DNA of 64,000 nucleotides from Sesamum alatum. Taxonomy: Eukaryota > Streptophyta > Magnoliopsida > Lamiales > Pedaliaceae. The stretch spans positions 9,626,854-9,690,853 of the forward strand of contig JACGWO010000001.1 in NCBI GenBank assembly GCA_034509735.1, given 5' to 3'. A program made the position numbers and the translations under genes. Below, piece by piece: positions 12,354 to 25,394 of this stretch. The notes below the pieces were generated by a model. The model worked only from the letters and a program-made list of their open reading frames with translations. It had not been told where the DNA came from and searched no databases. Positions within the stretch are counted from its first letter, which is position 1, and every line of letters starts with the position of its first letter.

Positions 12354-13594
12354 GGGTAAAATGTAAAAAACCCCCTTGTGTTTTCGCAAAAAAGCAAAAA
12401 AAAACCCATGTGATAAGAAAATAGGCTAAACAGTCCCTCGTGTTTTCTTAAATATTGCACACTCGCTCATATCCGTTAAATGACACTAACACCGTTAATT
12501 TTTTAATGATTTGACCGTTATGCCCTTACTTCTCATAACCATTTGATCTGTGTTATACCAATCACAACCGTTGGATTTAATTAACTATTTACAACCATTA
12601 GATTTTAAATTGTAAGAATCAATGGTCCAAATTAAAACTTTTTAAATTTAAATATTATATTTAAATAATATAATAGATAAATAATGAATAATAACAACCG
12701 TCGGATCATAAATTCTTTAAGATCAAAGGTCCACATTAAAAAGTTCGAATTTATATTTTTATACTATATAAATTTATAAAAAATAAATAATATATTTAAA
12801 TAATTACATATAAAAATAAATAATAGTAAATAAATATGATATATATTTATACATATATATAGACGACGGCCGTCGCTGCCGTCGCATCTTGACGACGACG
12901 ACGGCCATCGGTGTCGTTCCTTAAATCCAGCGACAGCGACGTCACCCAGAAGAAGGAGAAGGGTGACTGTGACGTCGCCCAGATCTGGGCAACGTCGCCG
13001 TCAACCAGAAGAAGGAGAAGGGGCGGTGCCCTTCTCCTGCCGTTGCCCACAAATCTGGGCGACGGCAGGAGAAAGGGCGCCCCCCTTCTCTAATCGTTGG
13101 GCGACGGCAGTCGCCGCCGTCCAGATGCGGCAGCGGCGACTATCGTCACCTCTATATATATATATATATATATTATTTAAAATTTACTTTTTTATTTTAA
13201 AATTAAAATAATATTTATAATCTAAAAGTTAACTTTTATTTATATAAATATATAGTCTTTTTGTAATTTTATGTATCTGTAATAAAATATTATAATATAT
13301 TTTATTTATTTTAAGTCAAATTGCATTTATTGAAGTTAAATACCATTTGTGTTATTTATATTAGAAACAAGGGCAAATTGGACATTTTCGCCTACCAAAA
13401 GTGGATGAGAAGCTGAAAAAAACTCTACCACTCTCAATTCCGCGAGTGAATCCCACTCTCCGTTAAAAATTGACGGAATGGGGGTTTTTTGGTGAATTAT
13501 ATATATATCACAGGGGGTTTTTAGCCTATTTCTTTAATACTGGGGGTTTTTTGCAACTTCGCGAAAACACAGAGGGGATTATTGCATTTTACCC
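12354..13594. mobile_element. non-autonomous TIR element with GC-rich core (MULE-like), copy A
   Basis: The element begins GGGTAAAATG and ends CATTTTACCC, flanked on both sides by the same 9 bp, ATAAATTAT (12345-12353 and 13595-13603). A 9-bp target duplication is typical of Mutator-like elements. The imperfect inverted repeats run about 75 bp and share GGGTAAAATG, TGTGTTTTCGC and ATAGGCTAAA. AT-rich arms surround a GC-rich core at about 12862-13152 with repeats of GGGCGACGG, an 18-bp direct repeat (12946 and 13005) and a 14-bp palindrome (12977-12990). No transposase is encoded. Open frames in the core are compositional artefacts. Confidence 0.8.
12862..13152. repeat. GC-rich low-complexity core of TIR element A
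   Basis: A sharp change from AT-rich flanks to very high GC, built from variants of GGGCGACGG, TCGCCGTC and GAAGAAGGAGAAGGG. It is rich in CpG and self-complementary segments. It carries no recognisable protein. Confidence 0.7.
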
Positions 13595-15274
13595 ATAAAT
13601 TATTTCAAGTATCTCTTCTTAACAGAGAGTTTAAATGATTTTTCTAATTGAGTAATTGTACATATCGTTCATGAAAATGCATGAGAAGATAGTATTTGAT
13701 ACCACATATAGAATAATATGCAGTTTTTTGTTAACATTGGAGCAAGTTTAAGAGTAAAAAAAAAAAAAAAGAATCACAACTACATCTAAGTTATTTATAA
13801 CATGAGATATTTTTAACATTTTGCATTTTCGATCTTTACGTATAAATATAAAAATCAATGGCCTATGAATATATATATATATATATATATATAATAGAAG
13901 ATAACAGAAAATAAAAAACAAATCAATTATATGATTTTTTTTTAAACCAAATTCTGGAGAAATATATTAACATATTAATTTGTGAGTGAGGTTTTAGACT
14001 TTTAATGAGTTTTTGTAGAGAAAAAGAAAAAGGAAATAAAAACTGGGTGCGCGGACATGGGTGGTTATAGCAAGAGGGCATATTTGGTAGTTTGTAAATT
14101 TTGTATAAGAACTATCAATAAGATGGTGAATTTTTATTTTGTGCTCCACCAAATAATTAATTCATCTTATAGAAAGAAATCAACAAATGTATTTAAAAAT
14201 ACATAAAAAGCAATTATTGTAAAAGCACATAAAAAACTTCCACATTAGACACAAAAAAAGATTTTTTATTTTATTTTTATAATTAGTATAGAAGTATAGA
14301 TAATTATTCCTATGATACACTATGACTACATACTACAAACGATTGAGATCTCTTATCATAACTCTTTAGAATATTAGTCGTTGTTGTGTGCGGCTGCGAG
14401 TATATTAAAAAAAAATGATAGTGTGATATGAATAGAAAAAAAAATATGAAAATAAACAAATGTGGTGTGAAGGGAGGAGAAATAAAGAAGTTCATAAAAC
14501 GAAAGAAACATGAAGTGAAGTGAAAGAGAAAAAAATACATTATAACTGTGGTTTATTAAAACTTCAGAAGTTTGTGAAAAAAAAAAAAAGTGAAGTAGTG
14601 GGTTGAGAGAAAAAAAAATTATAATTATAAGATTATTAAGAAAATTAAATTAATATTATGACAATTATTTTTTTAATGGAATAAATGAAGTAAAAGATAA
14701 ATTTGGACATTCAAAAATTGGTACGTTCAAAAAATTCTCCTTTATAATAGTATAAATACTTTTTTTTTTAATAAAAAGACCCACGCAATATAGTTTACTT
14801 AAATTGAATCCCTTATTTTCTGCCATTTTTAAGAACAAAAAAAGAAAAAGGGCATTATCCCTCTGCACATCTTAAGTTGGATGTCTTTATCCAATAACTT
14901 TGTCCAAAAAATTTAAATTGCATTTAGATTGATGGATTTAAATTTGAGTGAAGTATTTTAAAAAATAATTTCAATTGACTTTATAGAAAAAAAAATCAAA
15001 ATCTGTCAATATTTAACAAAATATAATTCAAAATTAAAATTGAAAATTTTTGAATCTTTTTAAAATTAAAATTATCCAAACAAGTACACATGATCTATTA
15101 TCAATAATTTGAAACCCATAATTTTAAATTTATTTATCAAAAGACAACCTTACGTAATTTCAGTAATAGATGTTACACCTTTCCCTTTTCCGTTGTTTTA
15201 AGAAAGCATTTTACTTTGCTTGTAATAAATATCCAAAATTGCGCCAATGAATGCCACGTCATCTATTAGTTTTT
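13595..15274. other. AT-rich intergenic DNA between TIR elements A and B
   Basis: Homopolymer A/T runs, an (AT)n tract near 13867-13894 and no exon. Nothing recognisable as a gene. Confidence 0.6.
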
Positions 15275-16542
15275 GGGTAAAATTCATTTTACCCCTTGTG
15301 TTCTAAAAAAAATTAAAAAATACTCCTATGATAAACTAATTAGCAAAAAATCCCCCATGATAAAATAAATAGGGAAAATATCCTCCTATGGTTGGATTTG
15401 TGGTTGACGCACCAATAATGCGCGTACTTTTTCGTTTTTGACTTATAAAATGATAAAAATGTTCTTATTTATCAACCGTTGGATATACTTAATATGAATC
15501 AACGGTCTACATTTAAGTAATACAAATCAAAAGCTCAAATTTGTCAAACCGAAATATAACAGTTCAAATTAACCTAACAAATCTATGATTTATGTTTTCT
15601 TTTATGAAAATGTGTGGCCCAGATTTTATATTATTTGAATCCAAAGGTTTAGATTTAAAATTATATATATGTAATATGTATACATATATATATGCAATTA
15701 AAAGATAAATTAATAATATATATATATATATATATATATACAGAAAAAAGACGACAGCAGCGACTGAAGCAATCGGAAATGAGGGAAGAGGCGTGGGGTT
15801 GCGAGAGGGGAGGGTAGAGCGAGGGTTGTTGCAGGAGGAGGGGGGAGGGGGGCGCAGCTAAGGGGGGAAGTGGATCGGGAAAGGGGCGGGTGGGGGCTGC
15901 GGGCGGGGAGAGCAGAACGCGGCGGGGGCTGCGACGACGGCGGCAGCAGTAGCAGTGGCCGCGGCTGAGAGATGGAGGGAGAGCCTGCTGTCGAGGGAAG
16001 GGGGTGGGGTGGCAGCGATGTCGATGGGGAGCAGAATGTGGTGGCTATGTCGGTTTTCGTAGAGGGAAGGGGTAGGGCATCCGTGGGGGTAAGGGGTTGG
16101 GGGGGAGGGGGAGGGGGAGGGGTTTCCGTCGGGGAAGACAACCCAAGAAGGAATTTTCTTTTTCTTTTTTTGAGTTTTTAACTTTTTTGAATAACAAATT
16201 TAATTTATTTTATATAAAAGATTTAGCATTATATAATTTTAAGATATATTTATTTGTTTATTTGCATTTAAATTAGTTTTTTTTTTTTAATTTTAAAGAG
16301 AAAATACTTGGATCGTTGATCTTACCAATTAAGATCATACGATTGATGATAAGGGGTATAAACGTTATTGACTAAACTAAAAATTAAAAAAAATTTGAAA
16401 ACAGCCGCGTGTGGTGCACCCATCATATCGGGGGTAAAATTGCCTGTTTATTTTTATCACAGGAATTTTTTGCTAATTAATTTATCACAAGGGGATTTCT
16501 TAATCTTTTTTGAAAACACAGGGGGTAAAATGGTTTTTACCC
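15275..16542. mobile_element. non-autonomous TIR element with GC-rich core (MULE-like), copy B
   Basis: Starts GGGTAAAATTCATTTTACCC and ends GGTTTTTACCC, flanked by identical 10-bp repeats ATTAGTTTTT (15265-15274 and 16543-16552). The inverted repeats extend about 100 bp; both arms carry CATTTTACCCC, a TGTGTT block, AATTAGCAAAAAAT and a TGATAAAAT-type block. Inside lie AT-rich arms with an (AT)n tract (15714-15741) and a strongly strand-biased G-rich core (about 15760-16140). Size (1,268 bp), termini and duplication length match copy A, so they look like members of one group. No transposase gene is present. Confidence 0.82.
15760..16140 (+). repeat. G-rich core of TIR element B with many G-runs
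   Basis: The plus strand carries dozens of runs of three or more G (for example around 15838-15870, 15888-15930 and 16095-16125). The open frames here (Pro/Ser-rich on minus, Gly-rich on plus) follow from the base composition. The density of G-runs predicts G-quadruplex potential. Confidence 0.65.
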
Positions 16543-16669
16543 ATTAGTTTTTTAATTTCGGGAATAGAAAATTTTTCAGTATTGATTTTTAAATGGTTTT
16601 ATCCAAAATTATTTGATTTCTCGTTACATCAATTGACAAAAAAATATACATTTAAGTATAAAAATTTGG

Positions 16670-17461
16670 GGTTAAATTCATTTTGACCCCCTGTGATACG
16701 GAAAAATATAAAATATCAAAAATTAACAACCCCCCACCCCACTGTCGCCCCCCGTTGCTCTCGAGGTGAGGGCGACCTCAGCCTCCGCCTCTGGGCGACG
16801 CCGGCATCGCCCAGAGGCAGAGGAGGTCTGGCGATGGGTGATGGCGTCGCCCTCCGCCTATGGGTAACCGCTGTCGCCCAGGGGTGAGAAGGGCGCGTCG
16901 CCGTGACCTCTTTTGCAGCGGCGGCGGCTTCGCCGCCACTGCTGGTTTTTTTTTTTTTTAAATTTTAATGAATTTACTTATTTAATTTGAATTAAATAAT
17001 ATTAAAAATATTAATACAATTTTATATATTTACATGTATAATAATATTATATAATTAATAAAAATATTTATTTATTATTTTAAAATTTATTCATATAATA
17101 TATATAATATTATATATATTATATGGGGTTACTATAATATATATAATATTTATATATGAAATAATATTTTATTATAAATAAATATTTATTTATTATTTTA
17201 AAATTTATTAAATTATATATTATATATTATATGATATTATATATTAGATTGGTCATGCAATAGGAGAGAAGGACAAAACCATAAAAAAAAGACACTTTTC
17301 ATATCACCAATCGCAATCAAAGCGCGTGTGATACCAACCCTCACTTTAGGGGTTTTTTTGGATTTTGTTTCATATCACATGGGGTGTAATTGATACTTTA
17401 ATTTTTATGAGGAGTTTTTTGAACATTTCCAATATAATATGAGGTGTCCTTGTATTTTTCC
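16670..17461. mobile_element. probable third GC-core element related to A and B (edges uncertain)
   Basis: The left edge GGGGTTAAATTCATTTTGACCC resembles the left end of copy B, and the right edge ends near TTTTTCCC. The flanks are similar but not identical (TATAAAAATTT against TATAAATTT), so the target duplication is degraded or wrongly placed. The core at about 16730-16945 again has GGGCGACG and TCGCCC units and a perfect 12-bp inverted repeat (16787-16798 with 16807-16818). The terminal inverted repeats are weak. I infer an older or different subfamily. Confidence 0.5.
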
Positions 17462-19271
17462 CTATAAATTTGGGGTGTGAAGAATATTTGGAAAAAGGGA
17501 AACAAATAAAAACTGAGAGTTTGAACTCTATATTGTAAAAATGAGCCACAATTTAATATTCCGTATGAAATATGGATGAAATCATGAAAGTTCACATCAA
17601 AATTTGGTGTAAATTGTTACACGCTTTTTGGAAAAAAGAACAAAAGAAGAAGGCGTGTTACATCTAAAACACTTATACGGCACGCAATGACAAAAGTATC
17701 CTTCGCCTCACCGCCTACAAGGCACAAGCCCACACCGTATAATCTCTGGGACATGTATACACAATTTATACATACATACACACATACATACCTGCTGTAT
17801 AATAAATAATACTTCAGGCCGTCACCTTATATTGTTTTAATTTTTTTCCTTTTTTTTTTTAAAAAAAAAGAATTTTTAAAAACATTTGATTTCACGATCA
17901 TCATCATCAATAGAATAAAGGCAGAGAGCCCTTTCATTCATAAATTTCAATCAGCCTTCGCTTTTCGCTCCGTTTTCCGCCTTCTGATTTCGTTCGTAGG
18001 TAATGAATAGCATTTCGCCAATCGATGTATTATAATTCGTTTATTCATCTTAAAGTATTGTAAATCATTTCTCTTTATCGGTTTGTCCATGAATTGTCGT
18101 GCATAACAATTCATTGATTTGATCTTGTTTTGGCACATTATTTATTTGTTAGCTCGTTCTCTAGCTACGTCGAGTTTCAACGAATGATGGGTTTGAAGCT
18201 GGTCTTGGGTTTTAATTCTATTGTTCTGTTACTTTTCGTAGTCTCGGAAATTTTCCTTTTTGAAATTTGACCAGCTGATTATGGGGTGCTTCATTGTTAT
18301 TATAGAGTAACTTGAAGCAATAATGAGATGTTGTGGTGGAGCCCCGATTGAAAAAGGTGTTGGGATTCGATACGATGAGTTAAAATGTGCTGCTATACTT
18401 GAGCTCTTTTGATATTCTTAGTTATTGGTCGACTGAGTTCTCCACAAGCGGTTCCATTGAGCTGGAGATCATACTGGGTTCCCTTTTTCTCTTTATTCAT
18501 GCATACAATGCACCAGATAGGCGTGATTATGGTTGGAAGAAGGTTATTCTGTTATGCACTTGTAATCATGGCATGATTATTGTTGCTCTTACTATAGCAG
18601 CATAACATCGCTATTATAGGAGAATCAGATAACATATTTTGCTATGACAAGGTGATCTAACTTTTAGGTGGGGCGAGTAGGAACTTTGTATTTGAAAGAG
18701 TTGTTTGACAGATCTAAGTTCTTTTATTTGCACTAGGTTCTTCCTTTTGAAAGTTTTATCTCCTTGAAGAAGATTTTTATGTTTATTCTATTCGGCCGTG
18801 AAATAGGACTTGTGTAAAATTTCTTTAAATTCAGCTGGGATCCAACTCTCAGTTTCCCTGCTACTGCCAATATGTTGTCAAACCACTTGATATTATAATG
18901 TTGATCATTTATGAATTATTATGTGGATCTACATGGATATCAGGGTTGTGATGTTGAACATTTGTCTGCATTTGGGTTTTCTTTGGGCATTCGCTAAACA
19001 TAGTAGGATCTCCTAGATTGCAAACAGATTGAGAGAAACTGGCAGATTAGATAAAGTTAATGAAACTTTCTACCAAATATCATCTTCCTAGTAAAAAGTA
19101 TTTTCAGCTACGTGTTTCAAGAACGTGAGAATTGAAAAAAGGGTTGGACTGTGTGGTGGACTAAGATACTGCTTAATATAGCTCTTTAAAGATAGGATAG
19201 TTAAATTTTGTTAAATGGGGTAATAGCCATCTCTCTCATGACTTTCTAAATATCTCCTATGTGTTTACCAG
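17462..19271. other. UBC23 promoter, non-coding first exon and 5' UTR intron
   Basis: The UBC23 ATG directly follows a splice acceptor (tttaccag before 19272), so a non-coding first exon is expected upstream. The likely donor is at 18000-18001 (cgttcgtag|gtaatg), giving a leader intron of about 1.27 kb. No other coding exon was seen. Confidence 0.55.
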
Positions 19272-21459
19272 ATGGAATCTGGCCAAGGTGGTGATGCTTC
19301 TGATGCTAATGAACCTACAACTACTAGCGGGAATTCCACCTCAAAACAAGGCGATTCATCATCACAGGGGCCAACTATAGATCCAATATTGAGCTATGAA
19401 AATAAACCCGGGGAGATTCTCAGGAACTTACAGAATGTGTCATATATTTACAGACAAGATGTTGTGAGAAGCAAAACTAACAATAAGATTGGGATTGTGA
19501 CTGAAGTTGCCGGTGATTCAGATTCTGAAAGCAGCATAACCGATGATGAGGATGAGGATGAGGGTGAGAAAGATGATGAGGCTGGTCGCAATGACGAAGG
19601 TGATGTGGAAAACATAGGTGATTCTGATAAGAATGCTGCTGAAAATACTGATGGCAATGACTCCAAGCACAATTCCCTTACCGCTGACCAAGTTAGAGTG
19701 CTTTGGATGGATGAGTCAGAAACTACAGAAAGTATTGATGATGTGACCGTTGTTGATAGAGGATATTTACATGGGGATTATGTTGCTGCTGCTTCTGAGC
19801 CAACGGGTCAAATAGGTATTGTGGTTGATGTCAATATTACAGTCGATCTATTAACTCATGATGGATCTATTGTAAAGGATAAACCATCTAGAGACTTGAA
19901 GCGCATTAGAGATTTCACTGTTGGTGATCATGTTGTGCTTGGGCCATGGTTAGGTAGAATTGAAGATGTTTTCGATAATGTTACTGTTCTTTTTGATGAT
20001 GGTTCTGTATGCAAAGTCATGAAAGCTGATCCATTGCGCCTCAAACCAGTTGGAAAGAACATCCTTGAAGATGGACATTTTCCATATTATCCAGGCCAAC
20101 GTGTGAAGGCAAGCTCTTCATCAGTTTTCAAGAATGCTAGGTGGCTATCTGGATTGTGGAAAGCTAACCGACTGGAAGGTACAGTGATCAAAGTCACAGT
20201 AGGATCATTGTTCATTTACTGGATTGCTTCTGCTGGGTATGGACCTGACTCAGCTACTACTCCAGCTGAAGAGCAGACTCCTAAAAATTTAAAATTGTTG
20301 TCTTGTTTCACTCATACAAATTGGCAATTAGGTGATTGGTGCCTCCTTCCATCACTGGGATCTATGCCCATGCCCTTGGACAAGGGAGTATCCAAATCGG
20401 AATCTCATCATTGTGTCAAGGACGAACCTGAATCTACTGAAACAGGTGATGAGTCTGATGCTGAAGTGACTACTACAGAGGAATCAACTGGTTATAACCG
20501 ATCGATGGGAAATAATTCAGAGGCTTCTTCGGTTAAGAACGATGAAACATCAGAAAACAGTGCTCCTGCAGCTAGTTTAGGCGGCAGTTCAGTGTCAGAT
20601 TCAAAGGGGACCATACATGAGAGCTGGCCTCTGCATCGTAAGAAGATCCGTAAAGTTGTAGTCAGAAAGGACAAGAAAGCCCGAAAGAAAGTAGAAAACT
20701 TTGAAAGAGCCCTTTTAATTATCAATACAAAGACGAAAGTTGATGTTGCATGGCAGGATGGAACCATAGAACGAGATCTAGATTCCACATCTTTGATTCC
20801 CATTGATAGTCCTGGGGATCATGAATTTGTCGCTGAACAGTATGTAGTGGAGAAGGCTGCTGATGACAGTAATGATGGTGTTGAGATTAGACGTGTTGGG
20901 GTTGTAAAAAGTGTTAATGCAAAAGATCGGACAGCATGCGTCCGGTGGTTGAAGCCTGTTGCAAGGGCAGAGGACCCTAGAGAATTTGATAAAGAGGAAG
21001 TGGTTAGTGCATATGAGCTAGAGGGCCATCCGGACTATGATTATTGTTATGGAGATGTAGTTGTTCGGCTGTCACCTGTTTCATTACCAACCAAAATTGA
21101 TTCTTTTGTGCACTCAATTGAAGATACACCACTTATGAGTCCAGATGAGTCCAAACCTGACAAAGAAAAGCATCATCAAAGTAAGAGCATAGAAAATACA
21201 CCTGCACGTGACATGTCTATCGAATTTTCAGATCTCTCTTGGGTTGGAAATATCACTGGACTGAAAGATGGCGACATAGAAGTCACATGGGCTGATGGGA
21301 TAGTATCCACGGTAATTCTTCTGCAGGCATCATGAAGTATCATTTCTTTATTTACATTTGAAATTATGGTAGTGATCTTTTTACCATAACTCTGCTTTCC
21401 CCATCATTTTATTTGAAAGCTGGAGAGTTTTCATATATATGAATACTTCTCTGCATCGA

Positions 21460-21526
<67 letters not shown>

Positions 21527-24500
21527 TTCATATAGGTTTAGATACAATTGTCCAGTAGTAGATTTGGAGCTTCATCATACGTCTGATTTTTTTAGGTTCC
21601 AAACATTTATCTATTTGCATCCTTTCCACCCCAAGTAATTGTTTTGCATAAGAGAACTGGCTATGAAACTAGGTTATTCTGTTTTTCTTACTCTAACAAT
21701 AACTTCGCTTTTGTTAAGAATTTCGAATAATTGTTCTTTTCCTTTCTGTAATTACATTTCAGTTAAAAATCTCTGTTGTCATACCAGGTTGGTCCTCATG
21801 CGATATATGTTGTTGGTCGTGATGATGAAGAATCCATTGCAGCTGGAAGTTATCCAAGTGATGATGCGGCTAGCTGGGAGACTGTTGAAGATGACACCAT
21901 AGAGACTGTTAATAATGTAGAGGAGGTAAGAGGTTAGAGCAGTGCAATTGATGCCATGGGTCAATTTAGTTTGTCTTTCGTCTTTTACTTCATCATGTCT
22001 ACTTAAAACTTTTGTTTAGAGGTTCTGCTGGATGCTTTATGGTGCGTGTGAAAAGTTCTTAGATATTGGATTACCACGAAAGAGAAGGAATAGGTTTATT
22101 AGACTTATTCCATGTTTTCACGACCAGAAATGTTATTGTACCCCTTCTGTTTGGTATATGACAAACCTCGATAGAATAGAGCTTCATTAAAGCTGCTTTT
22201 GTGCTGCTTGAATAGCTTGGTTTTGATGCATATTATCCCTAGAAGCTTAGGAGAAAAGCTTATCAAATTAACTTAAGAAAATGAGTCTGGTAGGACCTCA
22301 TTGTGAACCACTGGTTGCTTCTTTCAACAGCACAACAGAGTCTCTGGTGCATGATGTGGAAGTGGCTGAAAATGTACCACTTATGCAGAATTTCTTTTCC
22401 TGAGTTTGTATTAGGCAAATGCTATATTTGTTTATTGCTTAAAATTAAATGTTCCCCATATGGAGTAGAAATTGCGGCATGATGGTTCATATAGAATAGT
22501 AATGAGAATCCGCGTAATTAGAATCTCTTTCATGGTGAAACTTGCTTATCATGCTCAGTACTAACTTGTCTATATTTTGTGTTGTATCACTTTTTGGTAT
22601 CAAAATTGTCATATCATATATCTCAAAGACCATTAAACATGTCCTAATCTTGAAACCTATTGTTTTTAGCACTTTCCTATTTTCTATCTCTATAGAGTTG
22701 TTCTCTATTTCTTTGATACAGTGGATATGCATATTTGAATTTAGGACCATGGGACCGTCGATGATAGTCACATCATGCCTGAGATTGAAGATAGTGACAT
22801 TGCTGCAGAAAATTCTGGAAACAATGGACCTCTTTCAATACCCCTTGCTGCTCTTGGTTTTATGACCAGACTAGCCTCTGGAATATTTTCAATGGGAAAA
22901 AGACAGTCAGATTCGTTGGATTTAGATACTCAAAGTGAAGATGATCTTCAATCCAATGAATTGCTTTTTAGTAAAGATTCTCCTGGTGAATCCAGCTCCC
23001 AGAAACCTAATGATGTTGAGTATCAACTTTCGGAGCTACCCACTAATTCTGAAGGAGAGGAACATGATGTTACGGAGGCTGTTGATTTGTTAGAAGGTGT
23101 CGAACCTCTGTCTAACTTAAGACCACCAGAATCAGATGGTCCACCTCCTTGTGACAAGTTTATTTCAACATTTAAAGGCTTTGATATTGTCCGAGATCCT
23201 ACTGACCATTACTTTCTTAGTGCACTCGGGCAGGTCAGTTCTTCTCATTATATATATATATATATATCGGAAAAAGAAGTTATGCATCTGATTTATATAT
23301 GCTCTTTTTCGATTATCTCTTCTGTTTGTCCTTTAGTTACTAACAAATCATGTTCCGTTGTTTTATGGGGCATGCATGTCTAACTGAGTAGTTTACCAAA
23401 TTACAGAATAATGCTCCCAGGAGGTGGCTCAAGAAAGTTCAACGAGATTGGGACATTCTTCAAAATAACCTGCCCGGTATACTCTTGCTAGGACCCTAAT
23501 TCTCTGACATTTTAATTCTTCTGATGATACTATCAAAAATGTGATTATAAGATAAAAGACTCTTAAACAGAGGGGATATATGTACGTGTCTATGAAGATA
23601 GAATGGATCTTTTGAGGGCTGTCATAGTTGGAGCTTATGGGACACCTTACCAGGATGGCCTTTTCTTCTTTGATTTTCTCCTTCCACCTGAATATCCAGA
23701 TGTTCCACCTGTAAGAAATCTCCGTTTTTCTTTCTTTCTTCTCTCTCTCTGTGTGGGGTTGTTTGGGCATTGTTTGGCAAAAGCTTGAGAGCTGATTTCA
23801 TTTGTATCTTTAATCTTCTGTGTCCCATATTGCACAAAACCTCTTAGAATTATCTTTCCTTGTGATGCAATGAAATATTGAAAGAAACATCTCTTATATT
23901 TGCAGTCAGTATACTATCATTCTGGAGGGTGGCGAATAAATCCAAATTTATATGAGGAAGGAAAAGTATGTCTCAGTCTTTTGAATACGTGGACAGGTAG
24001 AGGAAACGAGGTGTGGGATCCTTCAAGCTCAAGCATTCTTCAAGTACTGGTTTCACTTCAGGGGCTAGTACTAAATTCCAAGCCGTATTTTAATGAAGCT
24101 GGGTATGATAAACAAGTGGGAACGGCAGAAGGGGAGAAAAATTCATTGTCCTACAATGAGAATACATTTTTATTGAACTGTAAGACGATGATGTATCTGA
24201 TGCGAAAACCCCCAAAGGTGATTAAGCAAATAATTTACTTCTCTATGTGGTCGACACTAAGTGATATTTGTTTCAAATTTGAGTTATCTTGTTCATTTAT
24301 CATCTTATCTTTTTCGTTTAATTCCTGTGGTTTCCTTTTTCTTTTGGGTTGGGGGTTAGTGGGCATTTGTTAGGGCTACAAACGCTTGAACATGTGTAGC
24401 AAAAGTAAATATAAATGGACTCCTTGTGACAGTAGGCTTGAGACATTCATGTTTTTCTCTTACTATGCCTGGTTGGCTGAATACTAACCACTTCAGTGTG

Positions 24501-25009
24501 TTGACAATAAGTACTTCGGCATTAATAGAAGTGTCATGTGAAAGTTATCAAAACTGTAATAGGAGACTACACGGTTTCACATTCAGCATTTATTGCTTCA
24601 GTCATTTTCATATTTTTCTCATATTTCTCTAGTATGAAATGTCTATAGTCCTGTCACTTGGATGATATCTTAAATGCAGTTTTCTTGGACTGAAATGCTG
24701 AAGCTTATCTTGTGCATGGACTAATTTCCTTGTATTGTATCACCCAATTGGTATCAGGACTTTAAAGAACTTGTCAACGAGCACTTCCAGGAGCGCGGTT
24801 ATTTTATTCTCAAGGCTTGTGATGCTTATATGAAAGGACACCTGATTGGCTCGCTCACAAAGGATGCCTCTATTAGCACTGATAATAATGCCAACTCAAA
24901 CTCAGTTGGTTTCAAACTTATGCTTGCTAAAGTTGTACCACGACTTTTCTCTGCTCTAAATGAAGTTGGTGCCGATTGCAAGGAATTTAAGCATCTGATA
25001 CAGTCATAG
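19272..25009 (+). CDS. UBC23: UBE2O-type ubiquitin-conjugating enzyme E2 23
   Basis: Seven coding exons, 19272-21311, 21788-21925, 22745-23233, 23407-23476, 23571-23710, 23906-24217 and 24758-25009, join to 1,146 residues. The first exon carries the long N-terminal region with acidic stretches and repeated small beta-type segments (SYIYRQDVVRS, GYLHGDYVAAASEPTGQIG, FTVGDHVVLGPWLGRIEDVF, TNWQLGDWCLLPSLGSMP), as in UBE2O/PHO2-type giant E2s. The UBC fold is at the C-terminus, about residues 890-1050, with the active-site cysteine near C981 in GKVCLSLLNTW. It is expected to act as an E2, possibly E2/E3 hybrid. It resembles Arabidopsis UBC23 more than PHO2/UBC24, notably in its N-terminal lead and the IRRVGVVKSVNAKDRTACVR segment. 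Tail to tail with the AMS-like gene. Confidence 0.93.
21463..21525. repeat. (ATT)n microsatellite in UBC23 intron
   Basis: About 20 uninterrupted ATT units in the intron after the first coding exon. A likely polymorphic marker. Confidence 0.95.
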
Positions 25010-25363
25010 CAGTGATCTTAAAGACCATAGGTGCATCATAAGCTATCTAAGGAAGCAAACATTTTGATGTCATTGAGTTAGTAGAAATTTTGCATACTCC
25101 CAATATAAAGACAGTAGAAGCTTCGAAGAAGTTGAGCCTTGGATTGGGACATTGAATGCTGTATTCCAGGGAAGTCGTGCTCTAATTGGGACATTGGGCA
25201 GTACATTCTCATGCTCGATACGTTAGCTTCAGAAATCTGGAGTAACATACATAGATTTTTACTTATTCAACTGTAAAATTTTATGAACTGACAAAAGGAA
25301 AATGGCCCGTGGCTGAGAATTCTGACACTCAGGTTTGGGCAGCACTTCTGCTCTCTTTCTTTC

Positions 25364-25394
<31 letters not shown>

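Noticed and set aside
12847..13211. Open frames in the GC core of element A
   Set aside because: They are low-complexity, without homology, splice context or a start in good surroundings.
15710..16141. Pro/Ser-rich minus-strand and Gly-rich plus-strand open frames
   Set aside because: They lie in the G-rich core of a TIR element and reflect base composition, not a protein family.
19272..25009. PHO2/UBC24 as identity of the giant E2
   Set aside because: The N-terminal lead and several segments fit UBC23 better, and the neighbouring AMS-like gene agrees with the UBC23 locus.
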